This document shows positions 20,312 to 29,336 of a DNA stretch of 64,000 bases, piece by piece. Within the stretch, counting starts at the first letter, position 1. The number at the start of each line of letters is the position of its first letter. The notes beneath the pieces are model-generated. The model ran no database searches. It was not told where the DNA came from and saw only the letters and a list, made by a program, of their open reading frames with translations. The stretch comes from Ignavibacteria bacterium (GTDB taxonomy: Bacteria > Bacteroidota > Ignavibacteria > Kapaibacteriales > UBA961). The position numbers and the translations under genes were made by a program. The DNA is taken from positions 1 through 64,000 of the forward strand of contig JADJXV010000013.1 of assembly GCA_016720145.1 (NCBI GenBank), in the 5' to 3' direction.

Positions 20312-23278
20312 TTAAAATCCAATGGATAACATCCCATACAATGTACGAGGGTTTTGAAGGGTAAAGAAGTCCTGTCCTCGTGTCACAGAACGGTCGGCAC
20401 CGTTAGTTGTGATTTCGACGTCGGGGCCGGAGTATGTCTTGAACATCGCAACATTCCGCGCAGCAAAGGTAAGAGAAGCGTTCTTGATGACATTCGGCAT
20501 GATGCTTTCGATGAGCGATGTGAGATTATACTGCAAGCTTATCTCGCGAATGCGGAAGTTATCGGAAGATTCATAATAATCGGAGGCACCGGTTTCGGTA
20601 GGGTCGAGCTGTGCAAATCGCTCGGCTGCTTGTGTGTAGGCATTGGTATTTTTGGTTAATATCTCTACCGTCGTATCAGGTAGCATACCGTAATTCAAAT
20701 TGACACCAAGCTTTGTCGCGAGTTGCTTGAACTCTTCATTTGCACCAAAACGAGTACCGAATTGACGAGTAAAATTATGAATTGTACCGCCAAGTGACCA
20801 GTCTGTAAGGAGATAAAGTGAGAAGTCTTTTAAAAACCTGAACGTGAATGAAAATGATCCATTCGTCGGAGCGAGTGATTTACCAAATGAAACACGCTCT
20901 TTGCCGAGTTCGGGTCCTCTGTAGGTACCATCAGCTTCATAGAGCGCACCGATGATAGGAAATGCTACGAATTCACCCTTAGAAAAACCCTTCATAACGA
21001 CATTTTCACCATTGATAATCGGAGAAGCGCCACCCAAATCGGTTACTTCATTATTTGCATAATTATATATTAAATTAAGGTTTAGCTGATAGTCTTCTGT
21101 TCTGAATAGTTCGGCATATATACTTGCCTCAATACCCGACCCTACAATACTTCCCACATTTTGGAATGGAGCAGGAAGACCGACGGAAGGAGCTTGTTGT
21201 CTTGTGAAAATTGAATTGGCAGCAAATTGACGGAAATAGGTGACTTCAATACCATATCTATTATCATATTCTATTTCAGTTCCGAATTCAAGCTCTTGTA
21301 CTGTCTCCGGCTGCAATGTTGGATTACCCTGCGATGTAATCACTGCACCTGCCCCGTGCCCTGATTGTGCTACACCCCACCTAAGAGTAGAGCCGTCAAG
21401 TGGACCCGGTAAAATTCCCGAAGCACCGTATCCAAAGCGAAACTTAAATAAATTAAGGTCTTGCGGTAATTCCAATGCTCTGTCGAGTCTCACTGCGCCG
21501 GTTAATTTGGGATAAAAAACGCTTGCTGCGTCTTTACCGATAGCACTCGCAAAATCATTTCTAATTCCGGCTGTCAAGAAATACGTGTCGTCAAAGGATA
21601 CTTCTTCTTGAATGAATAGACCGGCTGAGCGAGCATCTCCAAAGACTTCAGCGCCTGCTATATATCGATTACCCGAACCTAAAGCCGTGATCGAAGTAGA
21701 AGGGAAACTGTCTTTTTCCACCGATATTCCATAACTGTTACTCAAAAACCCTTGTATCCCGGCAACGGTCGCAGACTTGATTGTTTCACTGAAATTTGTG
21801 GAATAAGTCGCTGATAAATCAAAGTTGTAGTAATTATCTGTTTCCTGAGATTTGAATACATCACCACGTATGACTCCATATCTACTGTAATCATATTGTG
21901 CAGGAATGAGCTGTTCGTAAAATGATCCTACGGTGTTTACTCCAAGCACTCCACGAATAGATAACTCCTTGACCGGTAAGTATAATACTTCGGCAGATCC
22001 AGTAAAACTTTGTTGTTTTCTGACATTGACCAAAGACGCCACTGCTATACTATCCAATCCCGAATAGGCACCACCGATAGTAATATTCGTACCCGGAATT
22101 TTAAACTCAGGACCATAATTCAAGGTTTCCCCTAAAAATCCAAATACCGTGTTGTCTCCATACGGTACATACGTCTTTGTAAATCCATAACTTGAGCTGA
22201 TATTAAAGGTGAGTTTGTCGGAGGCAAAAGCAGAAAAATTACCACGGAGAACATCCCGATTAAATGAATTAGTGGATAAAATTCCTTCTTCATTACGTCG
22301 GTCGTACCCAAGTAAGTAATTAAATGATGAGGTGTTTCCGGCGATTGTGAATGCTTGGCCGGATATATTTCCTGTTCGGAAGGTACGATTGGCATCTTCA
22401 TAACCGAGCGAGTATTCTTTGGTATAGTCGTTCTGACGCTCGTTTATCCCATGTGTCGTTTTGAACTGCACGGAATAAGAATTGGGGATAGTTCCTGCAA
22501 GAGCGCGTTTTGTCTTGATTAGCACCACTCCGTTCGAACCGGATGTACCGTACAACGCTGATGCCGCAGGACCTTTTAGCACTTCAATACTTTCAATACT
22601 TTCAGGACTTAAGAGAGCAAGGTCCGAGAAATCTTGACCACCGGTGCCGGCATCTGACAGTCCTGATGCTACGCGTACACCATCGACAAAGATAGTGGGT
22701 TGACCATTTCCGTTGAGTCCGGCACCGGAGCGCACGTCAAATCTGAAACCCATTCCAACCGCACCGGAAGAAGATGATGCTTTTACACCGGCTACTTTGC
22801 CGGCTAGTAATTGAGATACATCCTGAAATCCATTTGCATTACTAAGAGCCGTAGCATCGACTCGTGAGACAGCTACTTCTGCGACACTTTTCTGAGTACG
22901 TGATGCAACTCCTGTAATGACAACCTCTTCCAACCCCTTTACATCAAGTCTTAAGGGTACATCGACAGTCACTGTTTGTTGGTCGATTACCGTAATTGTT
23001 TTAAGATATGACGCATAGGATACGTACGTAACTCGCAAAGTATAAGTACCGACAGGTACATTGCTAATTTCAAATTGTCCCTGTTTGTTTGTTATTTTAC
23101 CAAATGACTTACTGCTTGTACTCTGCGAAGCCATTTGTAAGTAAACCGTTGCAGATACTAATGGTTCTTTAGATTTACTATCGGTAATAGTCCCACGCAC
23201 CGTACCGGTCTGCGCGCTCATCGATAGTATTCCCGTTACAAACAAAACACACCACAAAAAGTAGCGAATATTTTTCAT
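20312..23278 (-). CDS. SusC/RagA-family TonB-linked outer-membrane receptor
   Basis: 988 residues; I chose the ATG at 23278 over a TTG three bases upstream. A signal peptide is followed by a CarboxypepD_reg-like domain (GTVRGTITDSKSKEPLVSATV), a plug domain (about 120-240, with ESIEVLKGPAASALYGTSGSNGVVLIKTK) and a 22-stranded beta-barrel ending in an aromatic residue (MLSIGF). It imports a large substrate across the outer membrane with energy from TonB-ExbBD and pairs with the SusD lipoprotein gene 14 bases downstream. The substrate is unknown. No sigma/anti-sigma regulator is adjacent, but two TPR-histidine kinases lie just upstream. Confidence 0.94.
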   Translation of the reverse strand: MKNIRYFLWCVLFVTGILSMSAQTGTVRGTITDSKSKEPLVSATVYLQMASQSTSSKSFGKITNKQGQFEISNVPVGTYTLRVTYVSYASYLKTITVIDQQTVTVDVPLRLDVKGLEEVVITGVASRTQKSVAEVAVSRVDATALSNANGFQDVSQLLAGKVAGVKASSSSGAVGMGFRFDVRSGAGLNGNGQPTIFVDGVRVASGLSDAGTGGQDFSDLALLSPESIESIEVLKGPAASALYGTSGSNGVVLIKTKRALAGTIPNSYSVQFKTTHGINERQNDYTKEYSLGYEDANRTFRTGNISGQAFTIAGNTSSFNYLLGYDRRNEEGILSTNSFNRDVLRGNFSAFASDKLTFNISSSYGFTKTYVPYGDNTVFGFLGETLNYGPEFKIPGTNITIGGAYSGLDSIAVASLVNVRKQQSFTGSAEVLYLPVKELSIRGVLGVNTVGSFYEQLIPAQYDYSRYGVIRGDVFKSQETDNYYNFDLSATYSTNFSETIKSATVAGIQGFLSNSYGISVEKDSFPSTSITALGSGNRYIAGAEVFGDARSAGLFIQEEVSFDDTYFLTAGIRNDFASAIGKDAASVFYPKLTGAVRLDRALELPQDLNLFKFRFGYGASGILPGPLDGSTLRWGVAQSGHGAGAVITSQGNPTLQPETVQELEFGTEIEYDNRYGIEVTYFRQFAANSIFTRQQAPSVGLPAPFQNVGSIVGSGIEASIYAELFRTEDYQLNLNLIYNYANNEVTDLGGASPIINGENVVMKGFSKGEFVAFPIIGALYEADGTYRGPELGKERVSFGKSLAPTNGSFSFTFRFLKDFSLYLLTDWSLGGTIHNFTRQFGTRFGANEEFKQLATKLGVNLNYGMLPDTTVEILTKNTNAYTQAAERFAQLDPTETGASDYYESSDNFRIREISLQYNLTSLIESIMPNVIKNASLTFAARNVAMFKTYSGPDVEITTNGADRSVTRGQDFFTLQNPRTLYGMLSIGF

Positions 23279-23281
23279 CAA

Positions 23282-23755
23282 GCCCTCTTATAAAATAGAT
23301 GTAGATAAATACATGAATTAAGCTATTACAAATTAGGATTTTCCATCCGTTCACGCAAAGAAAATATTGACAGAGTAATTAATTTAAATTTTAACAAGTG
23401 AGGAGCAGGTGTTTGATGTAATTTCTGCACGACTTTACGAAAACTCCCAACAATTGTAGCCCATGGAATAATTAGAAGTAAGTGGTAGTTTTCACCAAGA
23501 TTGGTTTCAATTCCGTAATTGATATCCCAAGAATTACGTAATCATTATTATCAGATATCTATGTAAATAATTAATCCACCATAACTGTAACTTCTAAATT
23601 AATAAAGTAGTTATATTGATACTTCTCATTCGTATCCAATGGTTAAGCGTTTTGAAGTATTCGATACAGTTCGAATTATAAATTCTAGTAAAAATTAATT
23701 GATAATTATAATCCATGTCACTTTTCAGATCCATAGCTAACCGACTCCTTACTTC
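23282..23755. other. AT-rich intergenic region upstream of susC
   Basis: About 470 bases lie between the end of the TPR-kinase gene and the start of susC. I see no credible ORF or RNA gene. It should contain the susCD promoter and perhaps the end of the kinase transcript. No strong hairpin was recognised. Confidence 0.5.
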
Positions 23756-25804
23756 TCAACCAAGAGGCAGCTCTATAATAAAAGAAGCACCGTGACCGAG
23801 AATGCTCTCGCATCGGATATTCCCGTTCATTGCATCCAATAGCTTCTTGACAATCGAGAGACCGAGCCCTGAGGAATGTTCACCGCCGGTTGGCTTGGCA
23901 GAGAGTTGCATGAATTTCTCAAAGAGTTTTGTTTGGTCAATAGCCGAAATTCCGGGACCCTGATCGGTAATACTAAGCTGCGCTCTTTCATTGCGTACTG
24001 TAGAGACCAAAATGGAAATACTCGATTCAAAGGGTGAAAATTTCAATGCATTCGACAAAATATTATCAATTACTTCTTGCAATGCATGTGAATCTGCGAG
24101 TATAGTAGTCGGATGGATGTTTTTTTGGAATTGTACTGCTATTTTCTTCGTCAATGCTTGATCTGAATACCGATTGATTGACTCTTTAATATAGATGTCC
24201 AATTCAATCGGAATAGGTGCAAGTTGGAAACTCCCGCTTTCCAACTGTTGAATATCGAGAAGCTTCAAGATGATCGCTTTCATGTGTTCTGCTGCAGATA
24301 AAATATTTGTCAAGCGTTTATCAATATCAATGTCTGACATTGTACTTTGAAAACGTTTCATACTTTCTGCCGAGAGTAATATACCGGTCAGAGGATTTTT
24401 TAAATCATGTGCAACAATTCCAAGCATTTCATTTTTTTCGCGGTTAGCTTCTTGAAGCGAAGAATTGAGTGATTGGAGTTCGGCGACGACTGCTTCACGT
24501 TCCTCAAGCCGAGCATGTTCGGCCGCAATTTTCCGTTCAAAATCGAAGCGCTCGGCTAGTCTTTTGGTCTGTTCATTCTGCACTTCTTTCTCGGCAATAT
24601 GATATTTTTCAAAATAGTAGGCAAACTTATCCCATTGATTTGTATGGCGATACAATTCAGCCAATACTAAATAACTTTCATAGAGATTTTGCTTGATGCC
24701 GAGACTTTCATTGAGGGAAATTGCTTCCAACAAATAATGCTCGGCGAGAGTAGGATTATATGCTTCATACTTTTGATTCGCATGCAGTGCACCAATATTA
24801 CAGAGCACACCGGCTACAGCGCCTGACCTACCTAATTCCTTATTCAATTCTAACGCTTGATTAAGATATTCCATTGCTTTGGGGTATTCTTCTCGAGAAG
24901 TATAGACCAAGCCGATATTCCCTAAGTTTTTAGCAATTCCGGAGGTAGAATTTAGTTCTTGATTCATGGCAAGCGCTCGTTGGTGATACACAAGCGCAGG
25001 TGTGTATTCACTTAACGACAAATACACATTTCCTATATTACTCAATATGGTCGCCTCACCTTGTTTGTCATTGAGTGTAGTAAAAATCGCTAACCCTTTG
25101 TGTAAATAATCTAATGCGCGAGGATAATCTGATAAATTTCGATAAAGATTCCCAATATTGCAGAGCGTTCGTGCAATACCATCTCGCATTTCTAGTGCCT
25201 CATACATGGTAAGGGCTTTTTGGTAATATAAGATCGCTTGGGAATAATCTGAAAGCGATTTATAGACCAAGCCGATATTACCGAGATTGATTGCAATTCC
25301 TTCTTTATCTTCAATCGATTCATAGAGATGCAACGCTCTTTGATAGGTAGAAAGAGCTGATGGAAAGTCGTAAAAATTACGCTCGATGGTACCTATATTT
25401 CCGAGATATTTTGCTACGCCGGCAGGGATGTACAATTCTTCAAACAGCCGAACAGCTTTCTGGTAATACGTAAGTGCAGTTTGAAAATCCGACTGACTCC
25501 AATATACATTACCTATATTACCCAAAGACCATGCTTCCTCTTCTTGGAGCTTGGATTGCTGTGAAATTGCAAGCGCATCTTGAGCAAAAGTCAGCGATTC
25601 TGATGTTCTGCCTCGGCGCCACAACGACTCCGAAAATAGTCTCAAAGCATGCGAATGGAGAAGTAACATTTCAGTACCTGTTGGCTCGGCTACAGTTAGC
25701 TCGGCGAGCACCTCGTGGCAGAGCTTTTCGACTGCGTTATAATTGCCGAACTTCGACTCAGATTCAGCCTGTACTAAAAGTAAGCGTAATTCTTGTTTAT
25801 TCAT
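23756..25804 (-). CDS. Soluble TPR-repeat sensor histidine kinase
   Basis: 682 residues with no signal peptide or membrane span. Residues about 55-400 contain nine or so TPR units (NIGNVYWSQSDFQTALTYYQKAV and variants). A coiled linker (ERFDFERKIAAEHARLEEREAVVAELQ) leads to a HisKA dimerisation helix with the phospho-accepting His in GIVAHDLKNPLTG (about 460). The HATPase_c domain follows, with N box NILSNALKFSP, G1 box DQGPGIS and G2 box GLGLSIVKK. No response regulator gene is adjacent. It is a paralogue of the kinase at 25895-27727. Confidence 0.92.
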   Translation of the reverse strand: MNKQELRLLLVQAESESKFGNYNAVEKLCHEVLAELTVAEPTGTEMLLLHSHALRLFSESLWRRGRTSESLTFAQDALAISQQSKLQEEEAWSLGNIGNVYWSQSDFQTALTYYQKAVRLFEELYIPAGVAKYLGNIGTIERNFYDFPSALSTYQRALHLYESIEDKEGIAINLGNIGLVYKSLSDYSQAILYYQKALTMYEALEMRDGIARTLCNIGNLYRNLSDYPRALDYLHKGLAIFTTLNDKQGEATILSNIGNVYLSLSEYTPALVYHQRALAMNQELNSTSGIAKNLGNIGLVYTSREEYPKAMEYLNQALELNKELGRSGAVAGVLCNIGALHANQKYEAYNPTLAEHYLLEAISLNESLGIKQNLYESYLVLAELYRHTNQWDKFAYYFEKYHIAEKEVQNEQTKRLAERFDFERKIAAEHARLEEREAVVAELQSLNSSLQEANREKNEMLGIVAHDLKNPLTGILLSAESMKRFQSTMSDIDIDKRLTNILSAAEHMKAIILKLLDIQQLESGSFQLAPIPIELDIYIKESINRYSDQALTKKIAVQFQKNIHPTTILADSHALQEVIDNILSNALKFSPFESSISILVSTVRNERAQLSITDQGPGISAIDQTKLFEKFMQLSAKPTGGEHSSGLGLSIVKKLLDAMNGNIRCESILGHGASFIIELPLG

Positions 25805-25894
25805 CGTATTACTGAAAATTATCGAAATGTGAATAGTATGAAGGTCGTGAATTGGTACAGCTTGAGTGTGCTTATTATCATGGTTTTGAATTGA

Positions 25895-27727
25895 TTACAA
25901 AAGATTTGCATTGGTTAGTTCGACGATAAATGTGGCTCCATTACCGAATTCACTTTCACACCATATTGTACCATTCATCGCTTCAACTAACTTTTTGACT
26001 ATCGAGAGTCCGAGACCTGTTGAATGTTCGCCCGCAGTCGGCCGAGCCGATAGTCGCATAAACTTCCCGAAAAGCTTAGATTTATCATCATTGGTGAGGC
26101 CCGGTCCTTGGTCACGAACGCTAATTCTAACTTGATTATTCTCGGCTACGCTCACACCAATCTCGACAGTAGATACATTAGGTGAAAATTTCAATGCATT
26201 CGAAATCAGATTATCGAGTATTTCATGGAAAGCGTTCGTATCTGCAAGGATAGTTAATGGCGTGTGGTGCTTGAGAATTGAGATAGAAATTTCCTTCTCT
26301 GCAGCTCGAGATCGAAATTCGGCAACGCACAATTCGAGGATGGTATCAAGCGAAATAGGTTGTATATTGACATTAAATCGTCCGGACTCTATGAGCTGTA
26401 TGTCTAATAAATTCAATACGATAGATTTCATACGTTCAGCCGCTGACTTAATATGAGAGAGCTGCTTGTCAAGCTCATCATGAGTGAGATGTTTGTGATA
26501 TCGTTGAATATTATCAGTCGAAAGTATGATACCGGTGATAGGGTTTTTTAAATCATGAGCCACAATTCCAAGCACTTCATTTTTCTCGCGGTTGGCTTCT
26601 TTGAGGGAGGAGTTGAGGAGTTGGAGTTCGGTGACGACTTTTTCACGTTCTTCGAGGCGGGCACGTTCAGCGGCTATTTTCCGTTCGAAGTCAAACTGTT
26701 CGGCTTGCTTTTTGGCATCTTCAATGAGAATTTCCTTCTCTAATGTATTTAAACGCTTGAGATGAAAATATGCTTTAGTGGTATTTCCAGTATTTTCAAA
26801 GAGTTGTGCAAGAGATTGATGCCCTTCAAGGGCGTATTGTTTTGAGCCTAATTCTTCAAAAACAGTAATAGCCGGCAATAAGTAATCTTCTGCTTTTTGA
26901 GGATCGAATCCTTCAAAATCTTCTTTTGAATACATCAAGCCAATGTTACCTAAATGCCGCGCTGCTCCTTCTTTATTGCCGAGTTCTTCATCAAGCAGCA
27001 TGGCTTTTTCATAGTAATCGACAGCAAGTGAGTATTCTCCCAAATCTGAATAGAGAGTACCAATATTGCCATAGAAAATAGACAGCATACTTTTGTTGCC
27101 TAGCTTTTCAAAGATTGCAGTAGCTTGGGTGTAATAATCAAATGCCTGCTGGAAGTCTTTTAATTCATTATAGATTACACCAACATTCCCCAAAATATTT
27201 GCTTCGAAGAGAGTGTTCTTTGTCTCGCGTGCAAGTTGCAATGCTTCCGTCGAATATTCGAGCGCAAGAGGATAATTCCCAAGGGCAATGTAGATGTTTG
27301 CAATATTGGATAAATTACCGGCTATACGGTTGGAATTGTTGAGGGTTTGATTGAGGTGGAGAGATTGTTCTTGGGATTGAAGTGCGGCAGTAAAATCACC
27401 TAAATTTCGTAATGTATTTCCAATGAGGCCATAGAAAATTGCTTCGAATTCTGGGAGGTTATGAGATAGGCTCAACGAAAGTGCATCTTGAAATACATCG
27501 AGTGCGTGGGGGTACTCACCGCGACTATAAGTGATATCGCCAATAATTTTCAGTGATCGTAATTGTATTGTAGCGTCATTTATTCGACGGCTGATGGCAA
27601 GAGCCGATTCTGCGAAGTATAAAGCTTGTTCTATCCGAGATTGACTGAAATGTTCAGTTGCTCGCTCTATTAATTCCTGTGGGTCTTCATTCGGTAACTG
27701 ATCAATTTCAAGTACTGTTTTGTGCAT
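25895..27727 (-). CDS. Soluble TPR-repeat sensor histidine kinase (paralogue)
   Basis: 610 residues with the same design as the kinase 90 bases downstream but fewer TPR units (about residues 45-330). The linker AEQFDFERKIAAERARLEEREKVVTELQ is almost the same as in its neighbour. The catalytic part has the His in GIVAHDLKNPITG (about 390), N box NLISNALKFSP, G1 DQGPGLT and G2 GLGLSIVKK. It is predicted cytosolic, with TPRs acting as the partner-sensing part. The pair probably arose by tandem duplication. Its start is divergent from the UmuD-like gene, 130 bases away. Confidence 0.92.
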   Translation of the reverse strand: MHKTVLEIDQLPNEDPQELIERATEHFSQSRIEQALYFAESALAISRRINDATIQLRSLKIIGDITYSRGEYPHALDVFQDALSLSLSHNLPEFEAIFYGLIGNTLRNLGDFTAALQSQEQSLHLNQTLNNSNRIAGNLSNIANIYIALGNYPLALEYSTEALQLARETKNTLFEANILGNVGVIYNELKDFQQAFDYYTQATAIFEKLGNKSMLSIFYGNIGTLYSDLGEYSLAVDYYEKAMLLDEELGNKEGAARHLGNIGLMYSKEDFEGFDPQKAEDYLLPAITVFEELGSKQYALEGHQSLAQLFENTGNTTKAYFHLKRLNTLEKEILIEDAKKQAEQFDFERKIAAERARLEEREKVVTELQLLNSSLKEANREKNEVLGIVAHDLKNPITGIILSTDNIQRYHKHLTHDELDKQLSHIKSAAERMKSIVLNLLDIQLIESGRFNVNIQPISLDTILELCVAEFRSRAAEKEISISILKHHTPLTILADTNAFHEILDNLISNALKFSPNVSTVEIGVSVAENNQVRISVRDQGPGLTNDDKSKLFGKFMRLSARPTAGEHSTGLGLSIVKKLVEAMNGTIWCESEFGNGATFIVELTNANLL

Positions 27728-27857
27728 GGAGTTCGGCGAGTAGATGACGAGAGAAATGTTTTACATCACAGCAATATTTTTCGTTTGCGTATTGAGCAAA
27801 AATAAGTAGTTTTGCGCCGCTAATCAACCAATATTTATCTTTATATATGGCAATGGT

Positions 27858-28280
27858 ATGAACATCTCAAAAGTTTTGTCTGACAACACAATTTTACTCC
27901 ATTTTTCGGCCAATGCGCCGTGTTCATTTCCTGCTCGTCCGGTGAGTGACGACATCGAAACGGAGATTAATTTCAGTAAATTTTGGGTACCGAATGCCAA
28001 GGACTCGTATTCGGTGACGGCGACCGGCGACAGCATGACCGGAGCAAGGATATACGAAGGGGATATGCTTGTTATAGACTGTAGCGTCGAGCCGCGCACG
28101 GGGAATATCGTTGCTGCTTGGGTCAATGGAGATCTAACGATAAAGCGCTTGCAGACGACCATCGAGGGGCATCCGATCCTCAAGGCAGAAAATTCCAACT
28201 ATGAGTCGCTTTATATCCAGGAAAATGATGATTTTAGAGTGTTGGGTGTGATTACGTCGGTGCATCGGAAGTTGGATTGA
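27858..28280 (+). CDS. UmuD-like S24 LexA-family self-processing peptidase, with no adjacent umuC
   Basis: 140 residues resembling UmuD. The catalytic Ser lies in ATGDSMTGARI (about residue 60) and the general-base Lys in GDLTIKRLQ (about 95). In E. coli UmuD the self-cleavage site is Cys-Gly in the CGFPSP region; here the aligned stretch reads PCSFPARPVSDD, giving Cys-Ser. There is no N-terminal DNA-binding domain, which argues against LexA. UmuD normally pairs with the UmuC subunit of DNA polymerase V to allow lesion bypass, but no umuC follows; the next gene is an unrelated lipoprotein. No clear SOS box was found upstream. Confidence 0.85.
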   Translation: MNISKVLSDNTILLHFSANAPCSFPARPVSDDIETEINFSKFWVPNAKDSYSVTATGDSMTGARIYEGDMLVIDCSVEPRTGNIVAAWVNGDLTIKRLQTTIEGHPILKAENSNYESLYIQENDDFRVLGVITSVHRKLD

Positions 28281-28399
28281 ATGTATTCCGTATAATCACT
28301 TGTGATTTTAGAATGTTGCAATATACAACCTAACACAATTCATTCTGAGTAAATTTCATACCTTTGGGATCAATTTTATTAATATTTGACACAAATAAA

Positions 28400-28984
28400 A
28401 TGAAAATCACAATACACCTTAGAGCAGTTATGACACTGCTATTCATCTCTTGTGGTGATAACACCTTTCTGCCCTCCACGCAATTAACAAAAGCTGAGGT
28501 ATATTTTCCGCTCCATGTTGGAGATCAGTGGCAGTATGCATGGGATATTAATGAGACAAATAAAGATAACTATACCGTTTCTGTCGTCGGGACTACTATA
28601 TTTAATAATACAAAGTACTTTACTCTTAAGGGTGAATTTGCAGTTAAGAAGCTAGATTTACCTCTTTGGTATATGCGGGTTGAAGACAGTAGAGTATATC
28701 TATATTCTAACGGCAAAGAGTATTTTGATATTGATTTTGACCGGATGGAAGTAGATACAATTAATAAGCTTACAAGCTATGTAGCTGTTAGTAACAAAAC
28801 GATTGATATTACTCCCGGAAAATTTGAAGGATGTGTGGAAACTGCGGCATATCTTTCAAGTATTGATGCAGTACCATACAGAAGCTTTGCGCCAAATGTA
28901 GGAATGGTTTCTTCTGTCGGTGAAGTATTAAGTCTAGTACTGACCTACGCCAGAATAAATGGCAAAGAATACGGAAGAAAATAA
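28400..28984 (+). CDS. Predicted lipoprotein of unknown function
   Basis: 194 residues from the ATG at 28400 (MKITIHLRAV). A hydrophobic stretch ends in the lipobox-like LLFISC, so it is probably lipid-anchored. The body reads like the family of FCB-group lipoproteins with the motif YFPLHVGDQWQYAWDI (a similar YYPTTVGSTWTYDG occurs in the protein at 40196-40996). No catalytic motif is seen. A strong terminator follows. Confidence 0.7.
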   Translation: MKITIHLRAVMTLLFISCGDNTFLPSTQLTKAEVYFPLHVGDQWQYAWDINETNKDNYTVSVVGTTIFNNTKYFTLKGEFAVKKLDLPLWYMRVEDSRVYLYSNGKEYFDIDFDRMEVDTINKLTSYVAVSNKTIDITPGKFEGCVETAAYLSSIDAVPYRSFAPNVGMVSSVGEVLSLVLTYARINGKEYGRK

Positions 28985-29002
28985 GAATTTTGTATTTCGA
29001 TA

Positions 29003-29036
29003 AAAGCCCTAACTATATTTAATAGTTAGGGCTTTG
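29003..29036 (+). terminator. Rho-independent terminator
   Basis: A perfect 14-base stem, AAAGCCCTAACTAT with ATAGTTAGGGCTTT, encloses a five-base loop 18 bases after the lipoprotein stop. The flanking A- and T-rich ends suit both strands. Confidence 0.88.
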
Positions 29037-29163
29037 TTATATATTGGAGACATTCGTTTAATTGGTTAATCTACAATCGGTTCTCTCATCCCATTCCCTC
29101 CAGCTGAAGCTGGAGTCTAGTCAAGAAGAACTTATTTCATCGGAATGAAATTGCGTGATACTT

Positions 29164-29321
29164 CCGAGAGTATCGCGTCCTCGCGATGCCCTCGGTTTTT
29201 GGTCATAGTAACCGAGCCCCTCGCTTCTTCGCGAGCGGCTCGGTGTGCGTCTTGAGGTGAACTTCTTTGCGTGTAGCTAAGCGTGGAAACCGAGGGCATC
29301 GCTCGGAAGCGATACTCTCGG
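29164..29321. repeat. Cluster of three CCGAG...CTCGG palindromes
   Basis: Three successive palindromes of about 32 bases occur at 29164-29195 (arms CCGAGAGTATCGCG / CGCGATGCCCTCGG), 29212-29243 and 29290-29321. The third has the same sequence family as the first but is inverted. They belong to the family seen at 9055-9216. The surrounding 352-base gap (28985-29336) has no gene. Confidence 0.8.
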
Positions 29322-29336
29322 GGGGAACAGAAATCA

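Noticed and set aside
27728..27857. SOS box between the kinase and the UmuD-like gene
   Set aside because: I saw no CTG-N10-CAG or GAAC-N4-GTTC type palindrome there.
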